Shown here piece after piece: positions 42,951 to 56,500 of a DNA stretch of 64,000 nucleotides. The translations under genes and the position numbers were made by a program. Position 1 is the stretch's first letter. Every line of letters begins with the position of its first letter. Source of the stretch: Fasciolopsis buskii (Eukaryota; Platyhelminthes; Trematoda; Plagiorchiida; Fasciolidae). The stretch spans positions 1-64,000 of the forward strand of contig LUCM01009389.1 in assembly GCA_008360955.1 (NCBI GenBank), written 5' to 3'. The notes beneath the pieces are model-generated. The model ran no database searches. It saw only the letters and a program-made list of their open reading frames with translations, and was not told the origin of the DNA.

Positions 42951-45269
42951 AGTTAGTTCTAGTCTGTGCGCTGAAAAAGATCCTTAATATAACCTAAATT
43001 ACTATGTTCATCTATGGGACATGTTGAAGGAACCTATTTCAAACAATATACAAAATACAGACATTTGATTCAACTTAACGTTCGACATTTAACCAATACA
43101 AAATATTTCAACCTGTGACAGGAACCTATCAAACCAAGCTTTCAAACGATGTTTAGTCATGAACAAGGGTGATTTTGGCAGGAAGGAGTATCTCCTCGAC
43201 GCTTTTGTGAGATGGAAGTTTATGTGGACCAGAGATTTCGATAAGAAGGATATGAAGAAGAAGTAGCATCGGACTTCAACAGAACACTCGGATTATCTTG
43301 TCCTATTATTCCTCTTGTTTTGTCCAATTCACCTCATGTGCCACGTGATCTGAGCTTGAATCACTGTCATGGTACATCTGTTTGTCCATGTGCACAGCCA
43401 TTGCTAGGGTATGCATCATGGTTTGCTGTTGTTTACTTTCTTTTGAGTGTAAGTCAACTAGTTCGAAACGGAAGCAATAACCAGCTAAAACCATTCAACC
43501 GGAAAAAAAAACAATACAAAGCGAGTTTGCCTGCAGATTACCTGAAGTGTTTAAAGCTCTAGTGAATGGGTGGTTTTTGCTTTTCGCTGTTTTAGTTGAG
43601 TCCAATGAGAACCATAATAATTGTCCGATTTATTTAAAGACCGCCTACTGTAAGGATAGTGGAATTTGATTTGGTTTATCAATTACCCGGATCAAAGATC
43701 ACTTTTGCTATGACGCCCCACCGATTATGGCAATCGGTGAACTGGGCGAAAACGTAACATCAGGTCAGTGAGTAGGGATGGGCCAAAGTGGCCGGCAGAA
43801 GAATTGATCACTAAGTTTTGATCATAGAAGCGATTTGATTTCGATGAAAAAAGGAACGTTTGTCCGCCGAATTTGGCGAATTTGGAGCTAAGGGAAAAGG
43901 GAGATAAAATCAACTGCGGGTTGAAGAGTATAAGCTGGATAAGACATCTCCAAAGCATGTTTTGCGCTTTAAAGCATACACACTTCTGACTCCGTTGCTT
44001 TTAATTCGTCATTATAAGATTTCAGCCTTAGCATGATAGACTTCATAACACCAGAATCGTGATCAGCTGTCCCGACATGTCCCACATACTAATGAATGCG
44101 AATTAGACTCACTCAGTCGGGAATATGCGCGCATATGTTCAAACGCTCGTGAATGAATGGCAATGCAATTTTCGTTACTCTTCAATCGGTTGCTCACACG
44201 AAAAGTTCTGATGCACACGAGACCGTAAGGAAGAAATTGTACACTACATACAATGGTGTTAATCTCCGATGGATAAACCAATCGATCCGGGCGTATATAG
44301 TTGATAAGGGCTTAAAGAGGTTCAGTCAATGCTATCAACTCCGAATACGCGTGCAAGTGATACACAAAAAGCGAAAAAGAGGAAGAGCGTGAACAATATA
44401 CACCTGCGTGCACGCTTACGTGCGGCAATATTTGAACAGACAGCGTCAACAATATGCGTGAGTAGAAAATAGTCAAACCAAAACATTCACCCTCTAGTAA
44501 TCTGGTGTTTGTACGTACGGCCTATAACCAAAAAGTTAGGTATGGGGATTATCTACAGGTTCTACCATCGTAAAGCATCAGGCGATGAACATCGTTTGGC
44601 ATGTTTGAGTTGTTCTTAGCAAGTGTGACCCAGGTTGAAATAAACACACTCCTAGGCCAAAACTGAACCCATAGTCGAAATTTAAACTTGGTTATATAAA
44701 GTAAGGTTATTGGACGACACAATTCACACTTGACGTATACGTTAGCGGTATAAGTAAAAGCTATCCAGGCCTGATATGCTCAGATTGTAACATACTAGAT
44801 GCAGGACACAAAACGGACACGAGTGAAACCATGACTTGCAATCGAATGATGGCTTTGATACTGGTTGGCGCACATAAACGGGCGTGCGAAATTCGAGGAT
44901 AAGTTTTTCACTAGCTTGACTGAGAACACCAACGACGTAGCCTCACAGACTACAGCCGGTGACAGCAACCGAAGTTGAAAACATTTCTTATGAACGGGTA
45001 CGCAATCCTGACGAACGGTAATAACCGCGAAACCGGCCGTGTATTTCCGGGAGAATTTTACTTCTCACCTAAATACTACTTACAATTTCCATACATATTT
45101 ATGTGGGTGCCGCTGATTTTGCTGAGTCAATTCATTTGCAAGTTTCGCTTGTTAGATCTGTTCGTAAACTGTGAAAAACCAGCTAGACATAGTTAAACTG
45201 TCCAAGTTGTTAACTGCCTAATGTGGCGGAATGTGCACATGACGTTTGTTGCATGAGGTTAGGCAATTC
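42951..45269. other. Intergenic, no recognisable gene
   Basis: Short ORFs on both strands only; the - strand frame at 43725-43958 is open and Ser/Phe-rich but has no assignable domain. Confidence 0.45.
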
Positions 45270-45620
45270 CTGTACATATATAGGTCTTGGCGAAATTCAT
45301 TCAACAAGCGTCATATGAGCGATTTCCACTCAAGTAGACAGCAACATAAGGAAGTACATACCCGAATTAGTATTCCTATTATTCAACGAGAATTGGCGAA
45401 TCTTTCCGACTATAAGCCGCATACTTTGCAGTTATCAACTGAGCAAATAGGTTGTAAATCTATTCGATATCTCACCTCAGGTACTTATGCATATCCTAAC
45501 CATGATGCATTTCTAGCATGCTAGGAAGAACAAAGTGAGATTTATCCACAACTAGCTGAGGCATCTATCATTGAAAATCCGGCATCAACAGACATTGGCA
45601 ATTGACAGGTCCATCGTTAT
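45270..45620 (+). repeat. Dispersed repeat of unknown family, copy 1
   Basis: It aligns by eye with 51440-51800 in the same orientation: CAACAAGCGTCATA, ATTGxCGAAxCxTTCxxxxATAAGCCG, and AACAAAGTGA near the end. The divergence is considerable. No coding signature was found. Confidence 0.5.
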
Positions 45621-48600
45621 CATTCGGTAACTTTTTGACCAGTTTGATGTGCCACTGAGCACCTCCAGTACGAAATCGTTCTCGCCTTGTATACCAAGAA
45701 GCCTTAGAATTTCGAATTCATTATCAACTGATTACGTAGCTCAATAAATTGTCACGTGAGGATGTGAAATATATTTCGGATAGAGTCAAGATTCAGGCTG
45801 GATATAGAGTTAAGTCATCATTCAATGAACCAAATGTCAAGTGACGGACTATGCATATTCTATACATCAGTGCAGACATGACGCATGCCGATCATTTCAC
45901 TTCATATTCACACGTGACCGACCGTATGCTGGTTAATTTTAACACCGCCATCTCGACCAGTCAGCCTTCGGCACATTGTTACTCAGCTCCGCCAATCAAA
46001 TTCATTTGATTTATCGGATATACATGCATATATATATATAATGGAAGAAAAACGGAAAGAGGAACATTGTGTTCACCACGCAGACGTTAACTTCCATATC
46101 CTTGGTTGTCCATCGGGATCCACGGTTCTTCATTGAGTCTGATATTACGCGGTCACCCAAACCGAAGTGAATAGAACCCTTTACCAAAGCATCTAACTGA
46201 TGATCTCATAATATACTGGGGGCCGTTAGCGGATGCTCTGGTTAAGCACCCTTTGGACGTTCTGGGTCCTCTGTACATCCGTCCATCGCAGATGCGTGTG
46301 GGCCAAGTGACGTACGTGGTTAGTTTGGAATACTGACTTGGCTATCATTTTCAGGCTTGCTACCAAATGTCAGCCAATCCGGTGGAGAGTGTGAAGCATT
46401 CGCTTTCGTCCTCGCACTTTAGTGAAAACATCACGAGAATTTGGTTAGTTATTTGAAACATGGTTATTTGGGGTGATTTCGAGAGGCCTTCAAGGAGAGC
46501 AGGCAACTGTGAACATGAGGCACTTACCCCGGACCTTGTCGAGGTATCTGGGGACAGATAATGAATAACAGCAACTTGTGACCATGTTAAATAAGCTGCA
46601 GACTTCTGAATTAATGTGATTGCGGTTTGCTAACTTGTAAACATCTAATTCTCCATTGGGAATTGAACAATCCAGGGGTCAGTGATCGGAGATAGCCCGA
46701 GGGTTTGCGCACTAAACCAATAAACAACATAAAATAAATACCCACAAAAATAACCTAGTGCGAGTAGTAAAATAGCCAAAGACTCTGTAGGCTAACACAA
46801 AATATTTCCGAATTTGTATTTTTCCAACTGGGTTGCGCACCTCTGACGTGACGAAATTACGACTGTTGTTGTGCTGACCAAGTATCAAGTTTCATGAGAT
46901 GTTTTCCCAGGAGTGCGGCAATTTACGGTGTTTCTTGCTTGTTTTGCTTATTGCTCCACACACTGACGATACGTATACTTAGATCTAGATTCGTTTGCTC
47001 GTAAATTGTCTCTCATTGCGGAAAGTTTCGCAAAATCTACTCCCATTTTGATGGCGATAGCAGACGAGCTCACAATGTTCAATTCTAACTCTTCTATAGA
47101 CCATTGTGTTTTCTTAACGTTATCCGCCGCTCTAACTCCACATTTACAGAACGGAGCAACTTATCACTATTTGTGACATGGAATCTGATACGTTGCTGAG
47201 ATAAAATTGGCCTTGTATAGGGACTTGTTTTTTGATGCGCTGGCCATTGTGCGATCCGCTATATTACTGCAGTTGGTTTTATTACCATCCGTTGATTGTT
47301 GGACCGACTGCCTATACGATTACGTCCTTGAAAACGTTTTTGGTGCACAAATCCAATGTCATCAGAGAGAGGAGAGGGAGGTAAATTCACTTCGGTTCTC
47401 AAGACCGAGTATTCCTGTAGTCAGTCAAATGTAACTCCGTATGCGAACGTTAGTGGCTATCCGTTTATATGATTGAATGTGCAAAGTTGGAGTTCGGCTA
47501 GCAGAAGTTCACCACTTTCCTTTTAATTACAAACGCGATTTCGGTTTGGGTTTTAACGTGTTGCCACTTGTACTTCCCATCTCATTATCATGAGTGGGTC
47601 GTATCAATTACTAAAGGGTCTCCAGCTCCCTGACGAAGAGCCTATAAGGAAAGCGTGCCGAAATCTTCACTCATAATGTTCGAGCATGTAAGTTTGTGAT
47701 TTATTCAAGGCTTCTGTCAGGACTAGTTTCCTATCCCCCTCCCTCGGCTGTTCATTCTTTAGTGCATTTTTCCCAACGGGAACTCTGCTTTCCAAAATTG
47801 AATCGGTCTCTGAGTGCCTGAGGCAGACGAAATTCCCTACATCCGTTAGCATTATCCGGACGAAATCACAGTTCGTCGTCATCTATTGTACGCTACTCCA
47901 ACCAGCTATTATCAGATGGGATTTTGGAATCTCTTCATACGGAGAAAACCAAAGGGGATTAATCGTTATGACAATGGGTATGGTCAGTTTCGAGAGCTTT
48001 TAGTATCACATCTGGTCTTGGTATTCAATGATATCTACTAGAACTGTACTTCTCAAAACTAATTATCCGTCAGGGAATTACAGATTTTAAGATAGGTAAG
48101 GTTCTCTACTAAATATTACAAAATTATCCCGCTAATGTTAGTCATTGGACAAAGTTTATGAAGATAAACCGACAAGTACGCGTGATCAGGTTTGTTCGTC
48201 ACCACCGGCACATCATGTGAACAAACTGATTGGAAAATGCTCCACTCCGTGGCCGAATCAACTTGAACAACATTTCAGTAAAGTGATTAAGCCACTACTT
48301 GGCTCTTTCTAAGTACGAACTGATGTCTACGCCTTCGCTTAAGCGCTCATAGAAATTTGACTGAATCACCGACGTGACGGTCTTGTAAACATATTTTGCT
48401 GCCTGTGAGCCAAGCGTTTTCACAGATCAGTTTGTGGGTAGAATGCACCTGGTTATGAGTGCATGATGGTACCATTGAATGTTTCCTCATATTTTTCTCA
48501 TGAAATCGCGCGCGTTACATTCTAAATCGCTCAGACGAGATAGCCGTTGAAGGATTCTATTCACTACGCCGCATGCATTCTCCGTATGTGTGAATGTATG

Positions 48601-49779
48601 CGTACGTACATAAAAAATACCGACTAAGAGCCCAGATGGAAATGATTGTGTACGTGCGTCTTTGTACGCGCGACTGTGCGTGCATCAATGCAAACCGCAC
48701 GCGCGTTCTATAAAGTATCTGAGCAACCATGTAGCCGGTTAACGGGTCATATCGGCCGACTGGGTTTATGAAGTGATATGGACGTGGATCCGTTGATCGA
48801 GAAATGCAGATGGAGAAAGAGACCGACTAAAAGGACCATAGTGAAAACGAATGGATTCATGTGGGAATCGCTGTTCTATCCACGCATCATTTAGTTCAGA
48901 TACCTAATTTCGTCATTCCTCTGTTCTTTCACACGCATGATACCCCATCACGAAATTTCTTAGACCTGGCAGCACATAGTGCTCAGTTGGACAGTCATAC
49001 TGCAATCTGATATGTTATCAAGACATTATAGAGATTACAGAGTGCTTAGGTCAGCTATTCACATGGATACAATTACACTAACGTGTGTCATGACGATAAC
49101 AAATCTAAGAGTTAGTTCTCTGTCGATGCTCGATCGTCCCGTCTAGCATGACGACCGATAGGCAGCGACAAGCAAATCGATTGGTACTGTGTACCCGCGT
49201 GTGCGCGGAGATTTAAAAGAACGTTTGTAAGTGTGCGCACATTTTTGGTTGCTTCCATACACCTGCCGTTATGCGTGTGCAAAGTCGATGATGCTCGCGC
49301 GAAAACTCATGGGTATCTAGTGTGTGACTAAAACTTCGAAACTGTGCATGTGTACAGCATAGCAAATGTAGCCATCGGCCCAAATATGCGCGCTTGAATC
49401 ACCACGAGTAGCACGTTCGAACGGTTGCTTCAATGGATGATCACCACCAAGTGATGGAGTAAGAAAGAGTAGAATCGAAACGAACTTTGATGCACGTATA
49501 TGAGTGGTAGCAAATGATTGACAAACAAAAACGAAAGTTTGTTTAAAAAACAGTCCCGTGATTAGTTTGTGAAAGACATTTACATGTGTCATCGAATTAG
49601 TTTTTGTCTGCAATGTTCATTGTGATTATTTTTAGCCTCTACTCAAGACTTTTTGCCTCATTCACAAAAGTCTCGATATCCAGACAGTACTTTTGCCACA
49701 TCGGTAAGTGACGTAAGGTGACTTCCAATCAGGATTCGCGGCTTTCTGGTTTTGTTTCTTCTTTTCGATCTCTCAGGGT
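45621..49779. other. Intergenic, no recognisable gene
   Basis: ORFs are short and unassignable. 48.5-49.3 kb is locally rich in alternating GTGCG/TACGT words. A short (AT)n lies near 46023-46041. Confidence 0.45.
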
Positions 49780-49819
49780 TTGGTTACGCACGACGTAATG
49801 ATGTTAAATCGGAAATCAG

Positions 49820-49980
49820 CCATAACAGAACAACGAAAGGATTACAACGCAGTCTTACGGGGCAAACTTGAAGTAGCTTTCACTCGGATGCTTCGATCGT
49901 GTTTCCGTGATGGGTTAACGACCAAATGTCTTCTGGGTCAGATATTTGAATCTAGAGTCTTAGTTTGGGTTCGCAAAGAT
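49820..49980 (+). repeat. Dispersed repeat, copy 1 (partner at 57195)
   Basis: The AACAACGAAxGxxxTACAxCG block, then GGCAAA, CTTTCxCxxGxxTxTTTCGAT and TGTTTCCGTG followed by TGGGTTAAC, recur at 57195-57345. Both copies have an open frame over the shared part, but it has no known domain. Confidence 0.55.
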
Positions 49981-50971
49981 AAACCCATTCGGTGTTGCTT
50001 GCAACCGCGAATTAATGTTGGTCGTAACGCTCTGGACACTACTTTGTAATGTATCTTATCATTAACTGTAAAGATGAGGTCCTGCAACAACGTTAAGTAG
50101 TTGAATGACGAATATTGATAGAATTTCAGAAATAATTGTCGCAGAGATATAATGAACCCAGCTTGTGAGAATTAACTCACCACAAACGGAATCAGCACAT
50201 TTCGAATTTCGGTGGCTGAAGTGACAGGCTATCCGACGTACCAAAGCGTAGTTTCACGTGAAAACACTTGATTTCACGACAGCATAAGAAACACATTGAG
50301 ATCACATGATATGCTATAACTATTCTGACCTGGTTTAAGACGCCTATGGATTTCAATATTGAATTCTCCATTTTCCCATTATCAAATTCCAATCGAATTC
50401 ATATACAGTGGATTCCAGTCCACGTATGTTGTTGTTATCAAATTAATCCTCATCTGTCATATTCCTGTTTAGTAATACCCATCTGTTGTTCGCTAGAAAA
50501 AAAAATTAGTTTATGTTCGACAGATATCTACTGGCACGTGGATTTCTCTAATCCAATTAATCATGCGACACGTCGATGTTCTGATCCAATGCAAGTTGAG
50601 CACCGAAGTTGCCCCAAAGTGCAGTACGTACTGGTTCACCAAATCGGATAATGCGGATGATGAAATAGTCAAGCTGTACCGTGTGATGATTCATCCCAAC
50701 AAGCTCTTCTTGGTGTAAGAAAAAGAAGCAGAGCGATTTAACAAACTAGGGAAAAAATAAGTTCTATAGACCTACACTCACGAGTTACCGTTTAAATTAT
50801 GAAGTCACCGCGCAGTACGGTACACAATGGCAAAAAATTTGTCCTAAAACGATTATCAATCAGTTTCCACGAAAATCTACAGCAATTCTAACAAGTTTTT
50901 ATAGTTTAGGCCAAAACTATTGAGAATTATGTTAAAATTATTCGGGACTGCCATTCAACTTGCCTATTAAG

Positions 50972-51331
50972 GTTTCATGAAATAATCCACCATGTGATAT
51001 CATCGCTCAACTCACCATAAAGAAACCATGGAATCACCAAATGTTGTCGATTGCTGTGCGCTAGCGGCCATTAGCCGAGCAAATCAGTGACAGATAGGTG
51101 CAACATCCTCATGTGGTGAAGTTCAACAAACCGTTCAGAGCCTGTCCGGTAGCGTAATGGCTAAGACGTTCGACTCAAAATCGTTCGTCCTGGGTTCGCG
51201 TTCCAGTTCGGGCACGGTGGATATGCACTGCTGATGATTCCTAACAAAATGAAACAGCTGTACAGTGCTTCCATGGTTTCTTTATGGTGATTTGAGCGAT
51301 GATATCACAGGGTGAATTATTTCATGAAAAC
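50972..51331 (+). mobile_element. TIR-bounded (MITE-like) element with an internal tRNA-like unit
   Basis: The left TIR 50972-51036 and right TIR 51266-51330 are inverted copies of about 65 bp with few mismatches; the outer end is TTTCATGAAATAATCCACC on the left arm. Between them, 51143-51214 folds as a tRNA: acceptor TGTCCGG with TCGGGCA, a 4-bp D stem with GG in the loop, loop CTCAAAA (CAA at the anticodon position) and a perfect T stem CTGGG/TCCAG. The A-box-like TAGCGTAATGG and B-box-like GGTTCGCGTTC are close to the pol III consensus. No transposase is present, so it is non-autonomous. No clear target-site duplication was seen. Confidence 0.85.
51143..51214 (+). other. tRNA-like sequence inside the TIR element
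   Basis: 72 nt with near-complete cloverleaf potential (see the enclosing element). The anticodon stem is the weakest part: only 3 of 5 pairs form around CTCAAAA. If CAA is the anticodon, leucine tRNAs would normally have a long variable arm, which is absent. It is therefore treated as a pol III promoter-bearing repeat component and not a tRNA gene. Confidence 0.6.
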
Positions 51332-51439
51332 ATTCAATTTCCTGCTGATATCATATTAAGGTTTCGTTCACACAACGTTCGAAACTTGGCTAATTTTATG
51401 CACATTTCCTCACACTTACTCAAAAGTATCCTAGTGTAT

Positions 51440-51800
51440 CAGTGCTTTACTCTACAACTAAGCCGAAACTCACGCAACAAGCGTCATACGAATACTTATC
51501 TCCGGGATGTAGCACCATGAGGAACAAAGTAACTGAGTTTGCATTCAAGTTATTCGGGGGAAATTGACGAAGCCTTTCGATAATAAGCCGTGAGCTTCGG
51601 TTTTACCAAGCTAGTAGGTATGAAAGTAAGTTAATCGATATTCCATTTAAGTCAAAATATGTGTACTTCATTCACGACGCATTGCAGGACTGTCAGGGAA
51701 AACAAAGTGAAAATTGTTCACGACAGTTTGACGCATCGCTAGATATATGGCGTCAATAAGCATCGATAATCGCTTGGCTCGCCATTGTCCTTCAGGAGCA
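51440..51800 (+). repeat. Dispersed repeat of unknown family, copy 2
   Basis: Partner of 45270-45620, same orientation. It begins about 110 bases after the right TIR of the 50972 element. Confidence 0.5.
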
Positions 51801-52029
51801 GGGTAGCCAGAAGCAAACTCACGCTCGCAGCAATGGTGCCGGTCCGACTTATGACAAACGGTAGAAACAAATTGATGCGATAAAACGTCACCGAGTATGA
51901 GTTCCGAAACAGGCGGTTGATAATCGGTGGATGGTGGGTGAGGTAGAAAATATCCGTGGTTGATCCAAGTGTTCTTCATATCTCATTACAGTCCGATTAC
52001 GAGGAATGGTACTGTAATTGGCATTGCGC

Positions 52030-52520
52030 CTGAGTCAGATAAAACTGTGTTGTTGGTTATCGGTGGTTGCGCGACACCGGACAGTGCCAGACAAACTGCG
52101 ATCAACACACAGGCGCCGATGTAACCCAATCATGCCGGACACCGATCAAGTGACGGACGCAAGACCAGCGCGACACCGCGTTATCCCATTGGCTACTAAC
52201 GGCCGGCAGATATAGTGGCGCTTTCAGAAGGCAACAACACTAATAAGCAAACCGCGAAGGCCATATCGTGAGTTGGGTCGACCAATCAGGATGAGCGGTC
52301 CGGATTCGACAAAACAGCGACATGAACTAAATCGGGCGAAATGGACCAAGCAAAGCTCGGTCCGGACAATCGATGAAATAACTACAGTCGCACAGGCGCA
52401 ATAATGCAAGCAAAGCAACCTATAAATGTGATGATTTTGCTTAATAAACGGGAAATTGTATGTGCCGCTTGACTTGTTGTTTTCACTTGAGCTAGTGGGG
52501 ACGGACGATAGCAATCTAGA
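52030..52520. other. GC-richer segment, possible solo LTR
   Basis: This segment is visibly richer in GC than its surroundings. Near its end it has a TATA-like CCTATAAATG (about 52420) and an AATAAA (about 52444) in promoter/poly(A) order. That arrangement is typical of an LTR, but no second copy, primer-binding site or TG...CA borders were confirmed. Confidence 0.25.
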
Positions 52521-53390
52521 GATGGGATTGGCTTAATCAGAAGCAGAATTCGGAACGGAGAAAAGACATTATTCAACAGCGATCCACATTCTAAGCAGGC
52601 AAAATGTAGAACTGAGAAGGAGAACCGTTGTTTGCTTATCTTCAGCTGGTCACAGTCCCTGACGGCAAAAACGAAAACAACTGCAACTGCAATCGCTATT
52701 ATTACTAACATGAATATCATTATTGTCATTACCACTATTACCATTAATGCTACTACTGGCACTAGCTAATAAGAATCGCTGCAGCACCACCTTGACTGAA
52801 ATACAACAGTATCTACTTGAATGAACCACACTATGAGTGAGGTGTTTTTCACATGATTTTCTTCAACTCGCTTGTTTATTGTGAGATGCAGACAAAATAC
52901 GTGAGAAGGCGAGAAAGCCTGGAGCGAAGGAGAATGACTTTGTTTACGCTTGTGGATGACTGCTTTCTATGTGGTTTGTTGAATTCATTTTTGATGCATC
53001 ATTTCACCGACTTACACTTTGTGCATGTGTACTTGCGAGTGCGTGCATGTTCCAGTGCACGTGTGAATGAAACATAAATTAGTGTACATTGCATTACCTG
53101 CGCTAATGCGGGAAAGTGGAAAGAATATATGGCGACTAACGTTCGAAGTCCATGCACCAGTCATCACCAATCAATTCATTTCGTATGGTGGGATCTCATT
53201 TAGTAAGGTGAAAACCGATCATACCTTTTACCGGAATTTGTCGGTATTGCCACCGCCGCCGCCGTCATTGTCGTCGTCACAGCTGTTCTCCTTTTGCTGA
53301 CTGTGCTTTTGTTTTGTTGTTGTTGTAGCTGCTGGTGCTGGTAATGTTTTTCCTCCCTGCCTGATATTGAAAATCTGACGAAGAATCCAT

Positions 53391-53572
53391 CTCTTTATCT
53401 TTTATCTTTTACTTCCTTTATTAATGAAATAACAATGAACACGATTTTTCAGGAAGGGAACCGCGGCCAAAGGAAGGCTACCAAGTGGGTAAGTTGACCG
53501 GCGTCGGGCGGATTCGAACCCGCGACCTTCACGTCCAAACGCCACGACCTTACCCACTTGGCCATCCGCCGA
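53391..53572 (-). mobile_element. tRNA-derived SINE, copy 2
   Basis: On the - strand it begins GGCGGATGGCCAAGTGGGTA (A-box TGGCCAAGTGG), has B-box GGTTCGAATCC, the body CCCACTTG ... GGCCGCGG ... CCTTCCTGAA and the tail ATTAATAAAGGAAG followed by (TAAAAGA)n-like units. It matches the 20954 copy along its length and has a better preserved tRNA head. Confidence 0.85.
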
Positions 53573-56500
53573 CCATCGTCTGAATTCACTATGGCTGTTC
53601 CCATGTGGTCAGATGATCTTAATCTTGCCACTGTTAACACCGGACGGATCTTTTTCCTTGAACGAAAATATTTTTAGTAGATCGATATGCTTTGCCAGTA
53701 ACCAAGTGAAAATCGCAAAAGTCCCCAGCTTCATGTCGGATCTTCCCCTGGTTCTGGAAAACTAGACGCTTCTTGGTTGGCTATTATTGACCAAACTGTT
53801 CCAAACTTCAAGCATACAATATTCATCTCCTTACTACTGTCTACAGGCAGAGTTTTTCTCCACGACGGTCAGCAACCACCGCCATGGTGACATTGTTTTT
53901 GTATGGGAATTTCAATGTTTTCTGCTCTACTTACTAATCTTTCATATCATTAAATTTTTCTCTCTCGCGTTTGCAGATCGTCTGAAACTCAGGCTTACAG
54001 TTCAGTTCCAAAAAGACATTTTCATTGTTCACCAGGATGTCGGTATTTGGGGGTGATATTCAGACAGACTAGGTCTGATTATCAAGATCCGTAAGGGATT
54101 GCCCACCTGAATTATCCGGGCAACCTGTACATTCTTACCATGATATTTACTTCGGGGAACTAATTTTGTCCCTTACACAAATGAGATCCACTAATTATTT
54201 CGTCTCTGTTAAACGCTCAAGAACATTATGATCACCACCGAGTTCCCGTCTGGCGTTCGGTGGAACGACAAACCCTGGTTCGCTTCATCTGAGGTGGACA
54301 AGGACGGTTCTGAGACACTGCAGCTAAGGCATCAGAACTGAAAATAGCACAGCTTTCTCCATTGGTCTGCTAGAATTACTTTCGGGTTATTGATCTGTTT
54401 CTTGATGAATATTGCAAAGTCCGCGGTGATTTCTTCTACTCGAGGTAAGGAAATCTCGAGCTGAAGATGTGAATCGTTTCCACTACAGTGTAACGATCGA
54501 CTTCCGAGTGCGCCCTTGAATCCTTGATAAGCGGTAGCTGACGGACCTGGTACTATCTGATCACTTGTTTTGGGTAGGTGCCAAACTTCTAGAATGAATG
54601 ACAGTAAAATTTCAAAGTAGGTGTTTTGATCACTAACTGAAACAGATCACTACCACCAAGTTATACGTGTGACTAGTAAGGCTTTACGCCGCCTGTGAGA
54701 ATCATTGACTGTGGGAATTTGTTAATGTTTCGTTCCGACTAGTAGACAAGTTTACATAACTGCCTTCAGGCGATCGTGTGCTCCTACTTACTGGAGTTAT
54801 TTAGACCAATATTTCTGCGTCATATCACATAGTTTGCTAAAATGATGGCATATATAAATGATAAGATGTTTGGAGACAGACTACGACGAACGCATCCACA
54901 AGTGGAAGATGACAACAGCTACTCAGCGTGATCCATTTTGTAAATACTTCGCATACTGAAAACTAAACGCAGACCGAACTGATGGAATCATTTAAATTTC
55001 TCCTGTTCCTCCTGTCTGTCTGTCATGATTTACTCAATCAGTTCTCAATACGGTGATTTTCGGTTCAAAACCCCGCACAATCTGCCAATTCTCTATTCGA
55101 TAGCCAACGACTCGTAGCAATTTGTCTTTCTGAAAGCTAATAACGTTTGTCCCACTCATAAAGAAAGCAAAAAATAGCATTATTATTATTATTAGATGCA
55201 TATATAGATCCGTCTGTTCTAATCCAGTCAAAGTCAGTTCATCAAATTACCGGTTTTCTTGGAAGTTCAATCAATGAATCTTTTAGTTGTTTGTACTTGA
55301 GATTCGTAATTGTTTCGTGTCCTGTTCGTAAGTGATTGATGCTGTCTGTTTGCTTACCGCATCACGATATTCACCACTGTCTCGAAGCTCATGAATGGGG
55401 TTAACGAATTCGGCATATTGTACTGTCCGATGTGCAGTTTTGTACACACCAAGCTACTCACCGTTCACACGTGTCCCAATTGTCAACCTCTTTGTATCCC
55501 TGCGTCAATTCATTTTCGAACCATACTGACACTGGTAACTGGTCGTTAGACAAACTGGAATCATATTATGTGAAAACATCCGAACCATCATCTTGAGTTG
55601 TCCGTACCTGGAGCCCTTTGTGTTTGTGTGAGTATGAATCACTAAAAACTAGCTTGTTGCCCATTCTGTTCCGCAAATGTGTTTTGGTATTCACCACTGT
55701 GCTTGGACTCCGATGAGAACTGGGTCATTTTCAATGAGTTTTCTACGATACACAATCCATTCCAGTAAAAACAGTCTTGTTGCCAAAACAATAGGAAAAT
55801 GACTTTGACCATTTTATGGACAAAGTCACCACGAGCACCCCGTAGTTGATGGCCGAGACAGGAATGTTCGTTATCATTTTGAGATTGACTTGAGAAATTA
55901 TCGCACTAAAATTTTCGAATAAATTAACACATGGACTAGATAGCTATCAGCTTGACTTGAGAATCTAAGCATGCTATGAATAATCTAAATTCAGTTTAGT
56001 ATGATTCGTTGAACCACAAACATTACCAATAGTTGGGTAATAGTCCCGCATCCACGAGCTTGGCAAGATGTATGAACGAGGTTGGTCCCAAGTTCTCACG
56101 GATGTCCCAAACATATTCGGGTTTCGTGCAATCAGAATTATAAATTCCTCCCACTATCCACAAAAACCAATACTATTTGCAAACCAGTGGAAAACAAAAT
56201 CGCAAGATTAGAGTAGAGGGGAAATACGATCAAAACGAATGGAGGAAGTAATCGACCCGCGGCACGAACTAGTCAGAGGTAGTCGTCCAAAGAAGCAACA
56301 AAGCCTATGTCAAAAGCGTTCACCAACAGACAAAGGCCGTGGTAGCCATAAACAGGGTCAACGGGGCCAAAACTCAGGTAAGCAGCACGACTACTTCAAC
56401 TGAGATTTACTATTCAAGTAGTCACCCGGTGATAGTCGAACCAACACGGCCAGGGGGAAGCCCAAATGAATGCAAAAGCGTGTATGATGCATGATCGAAT

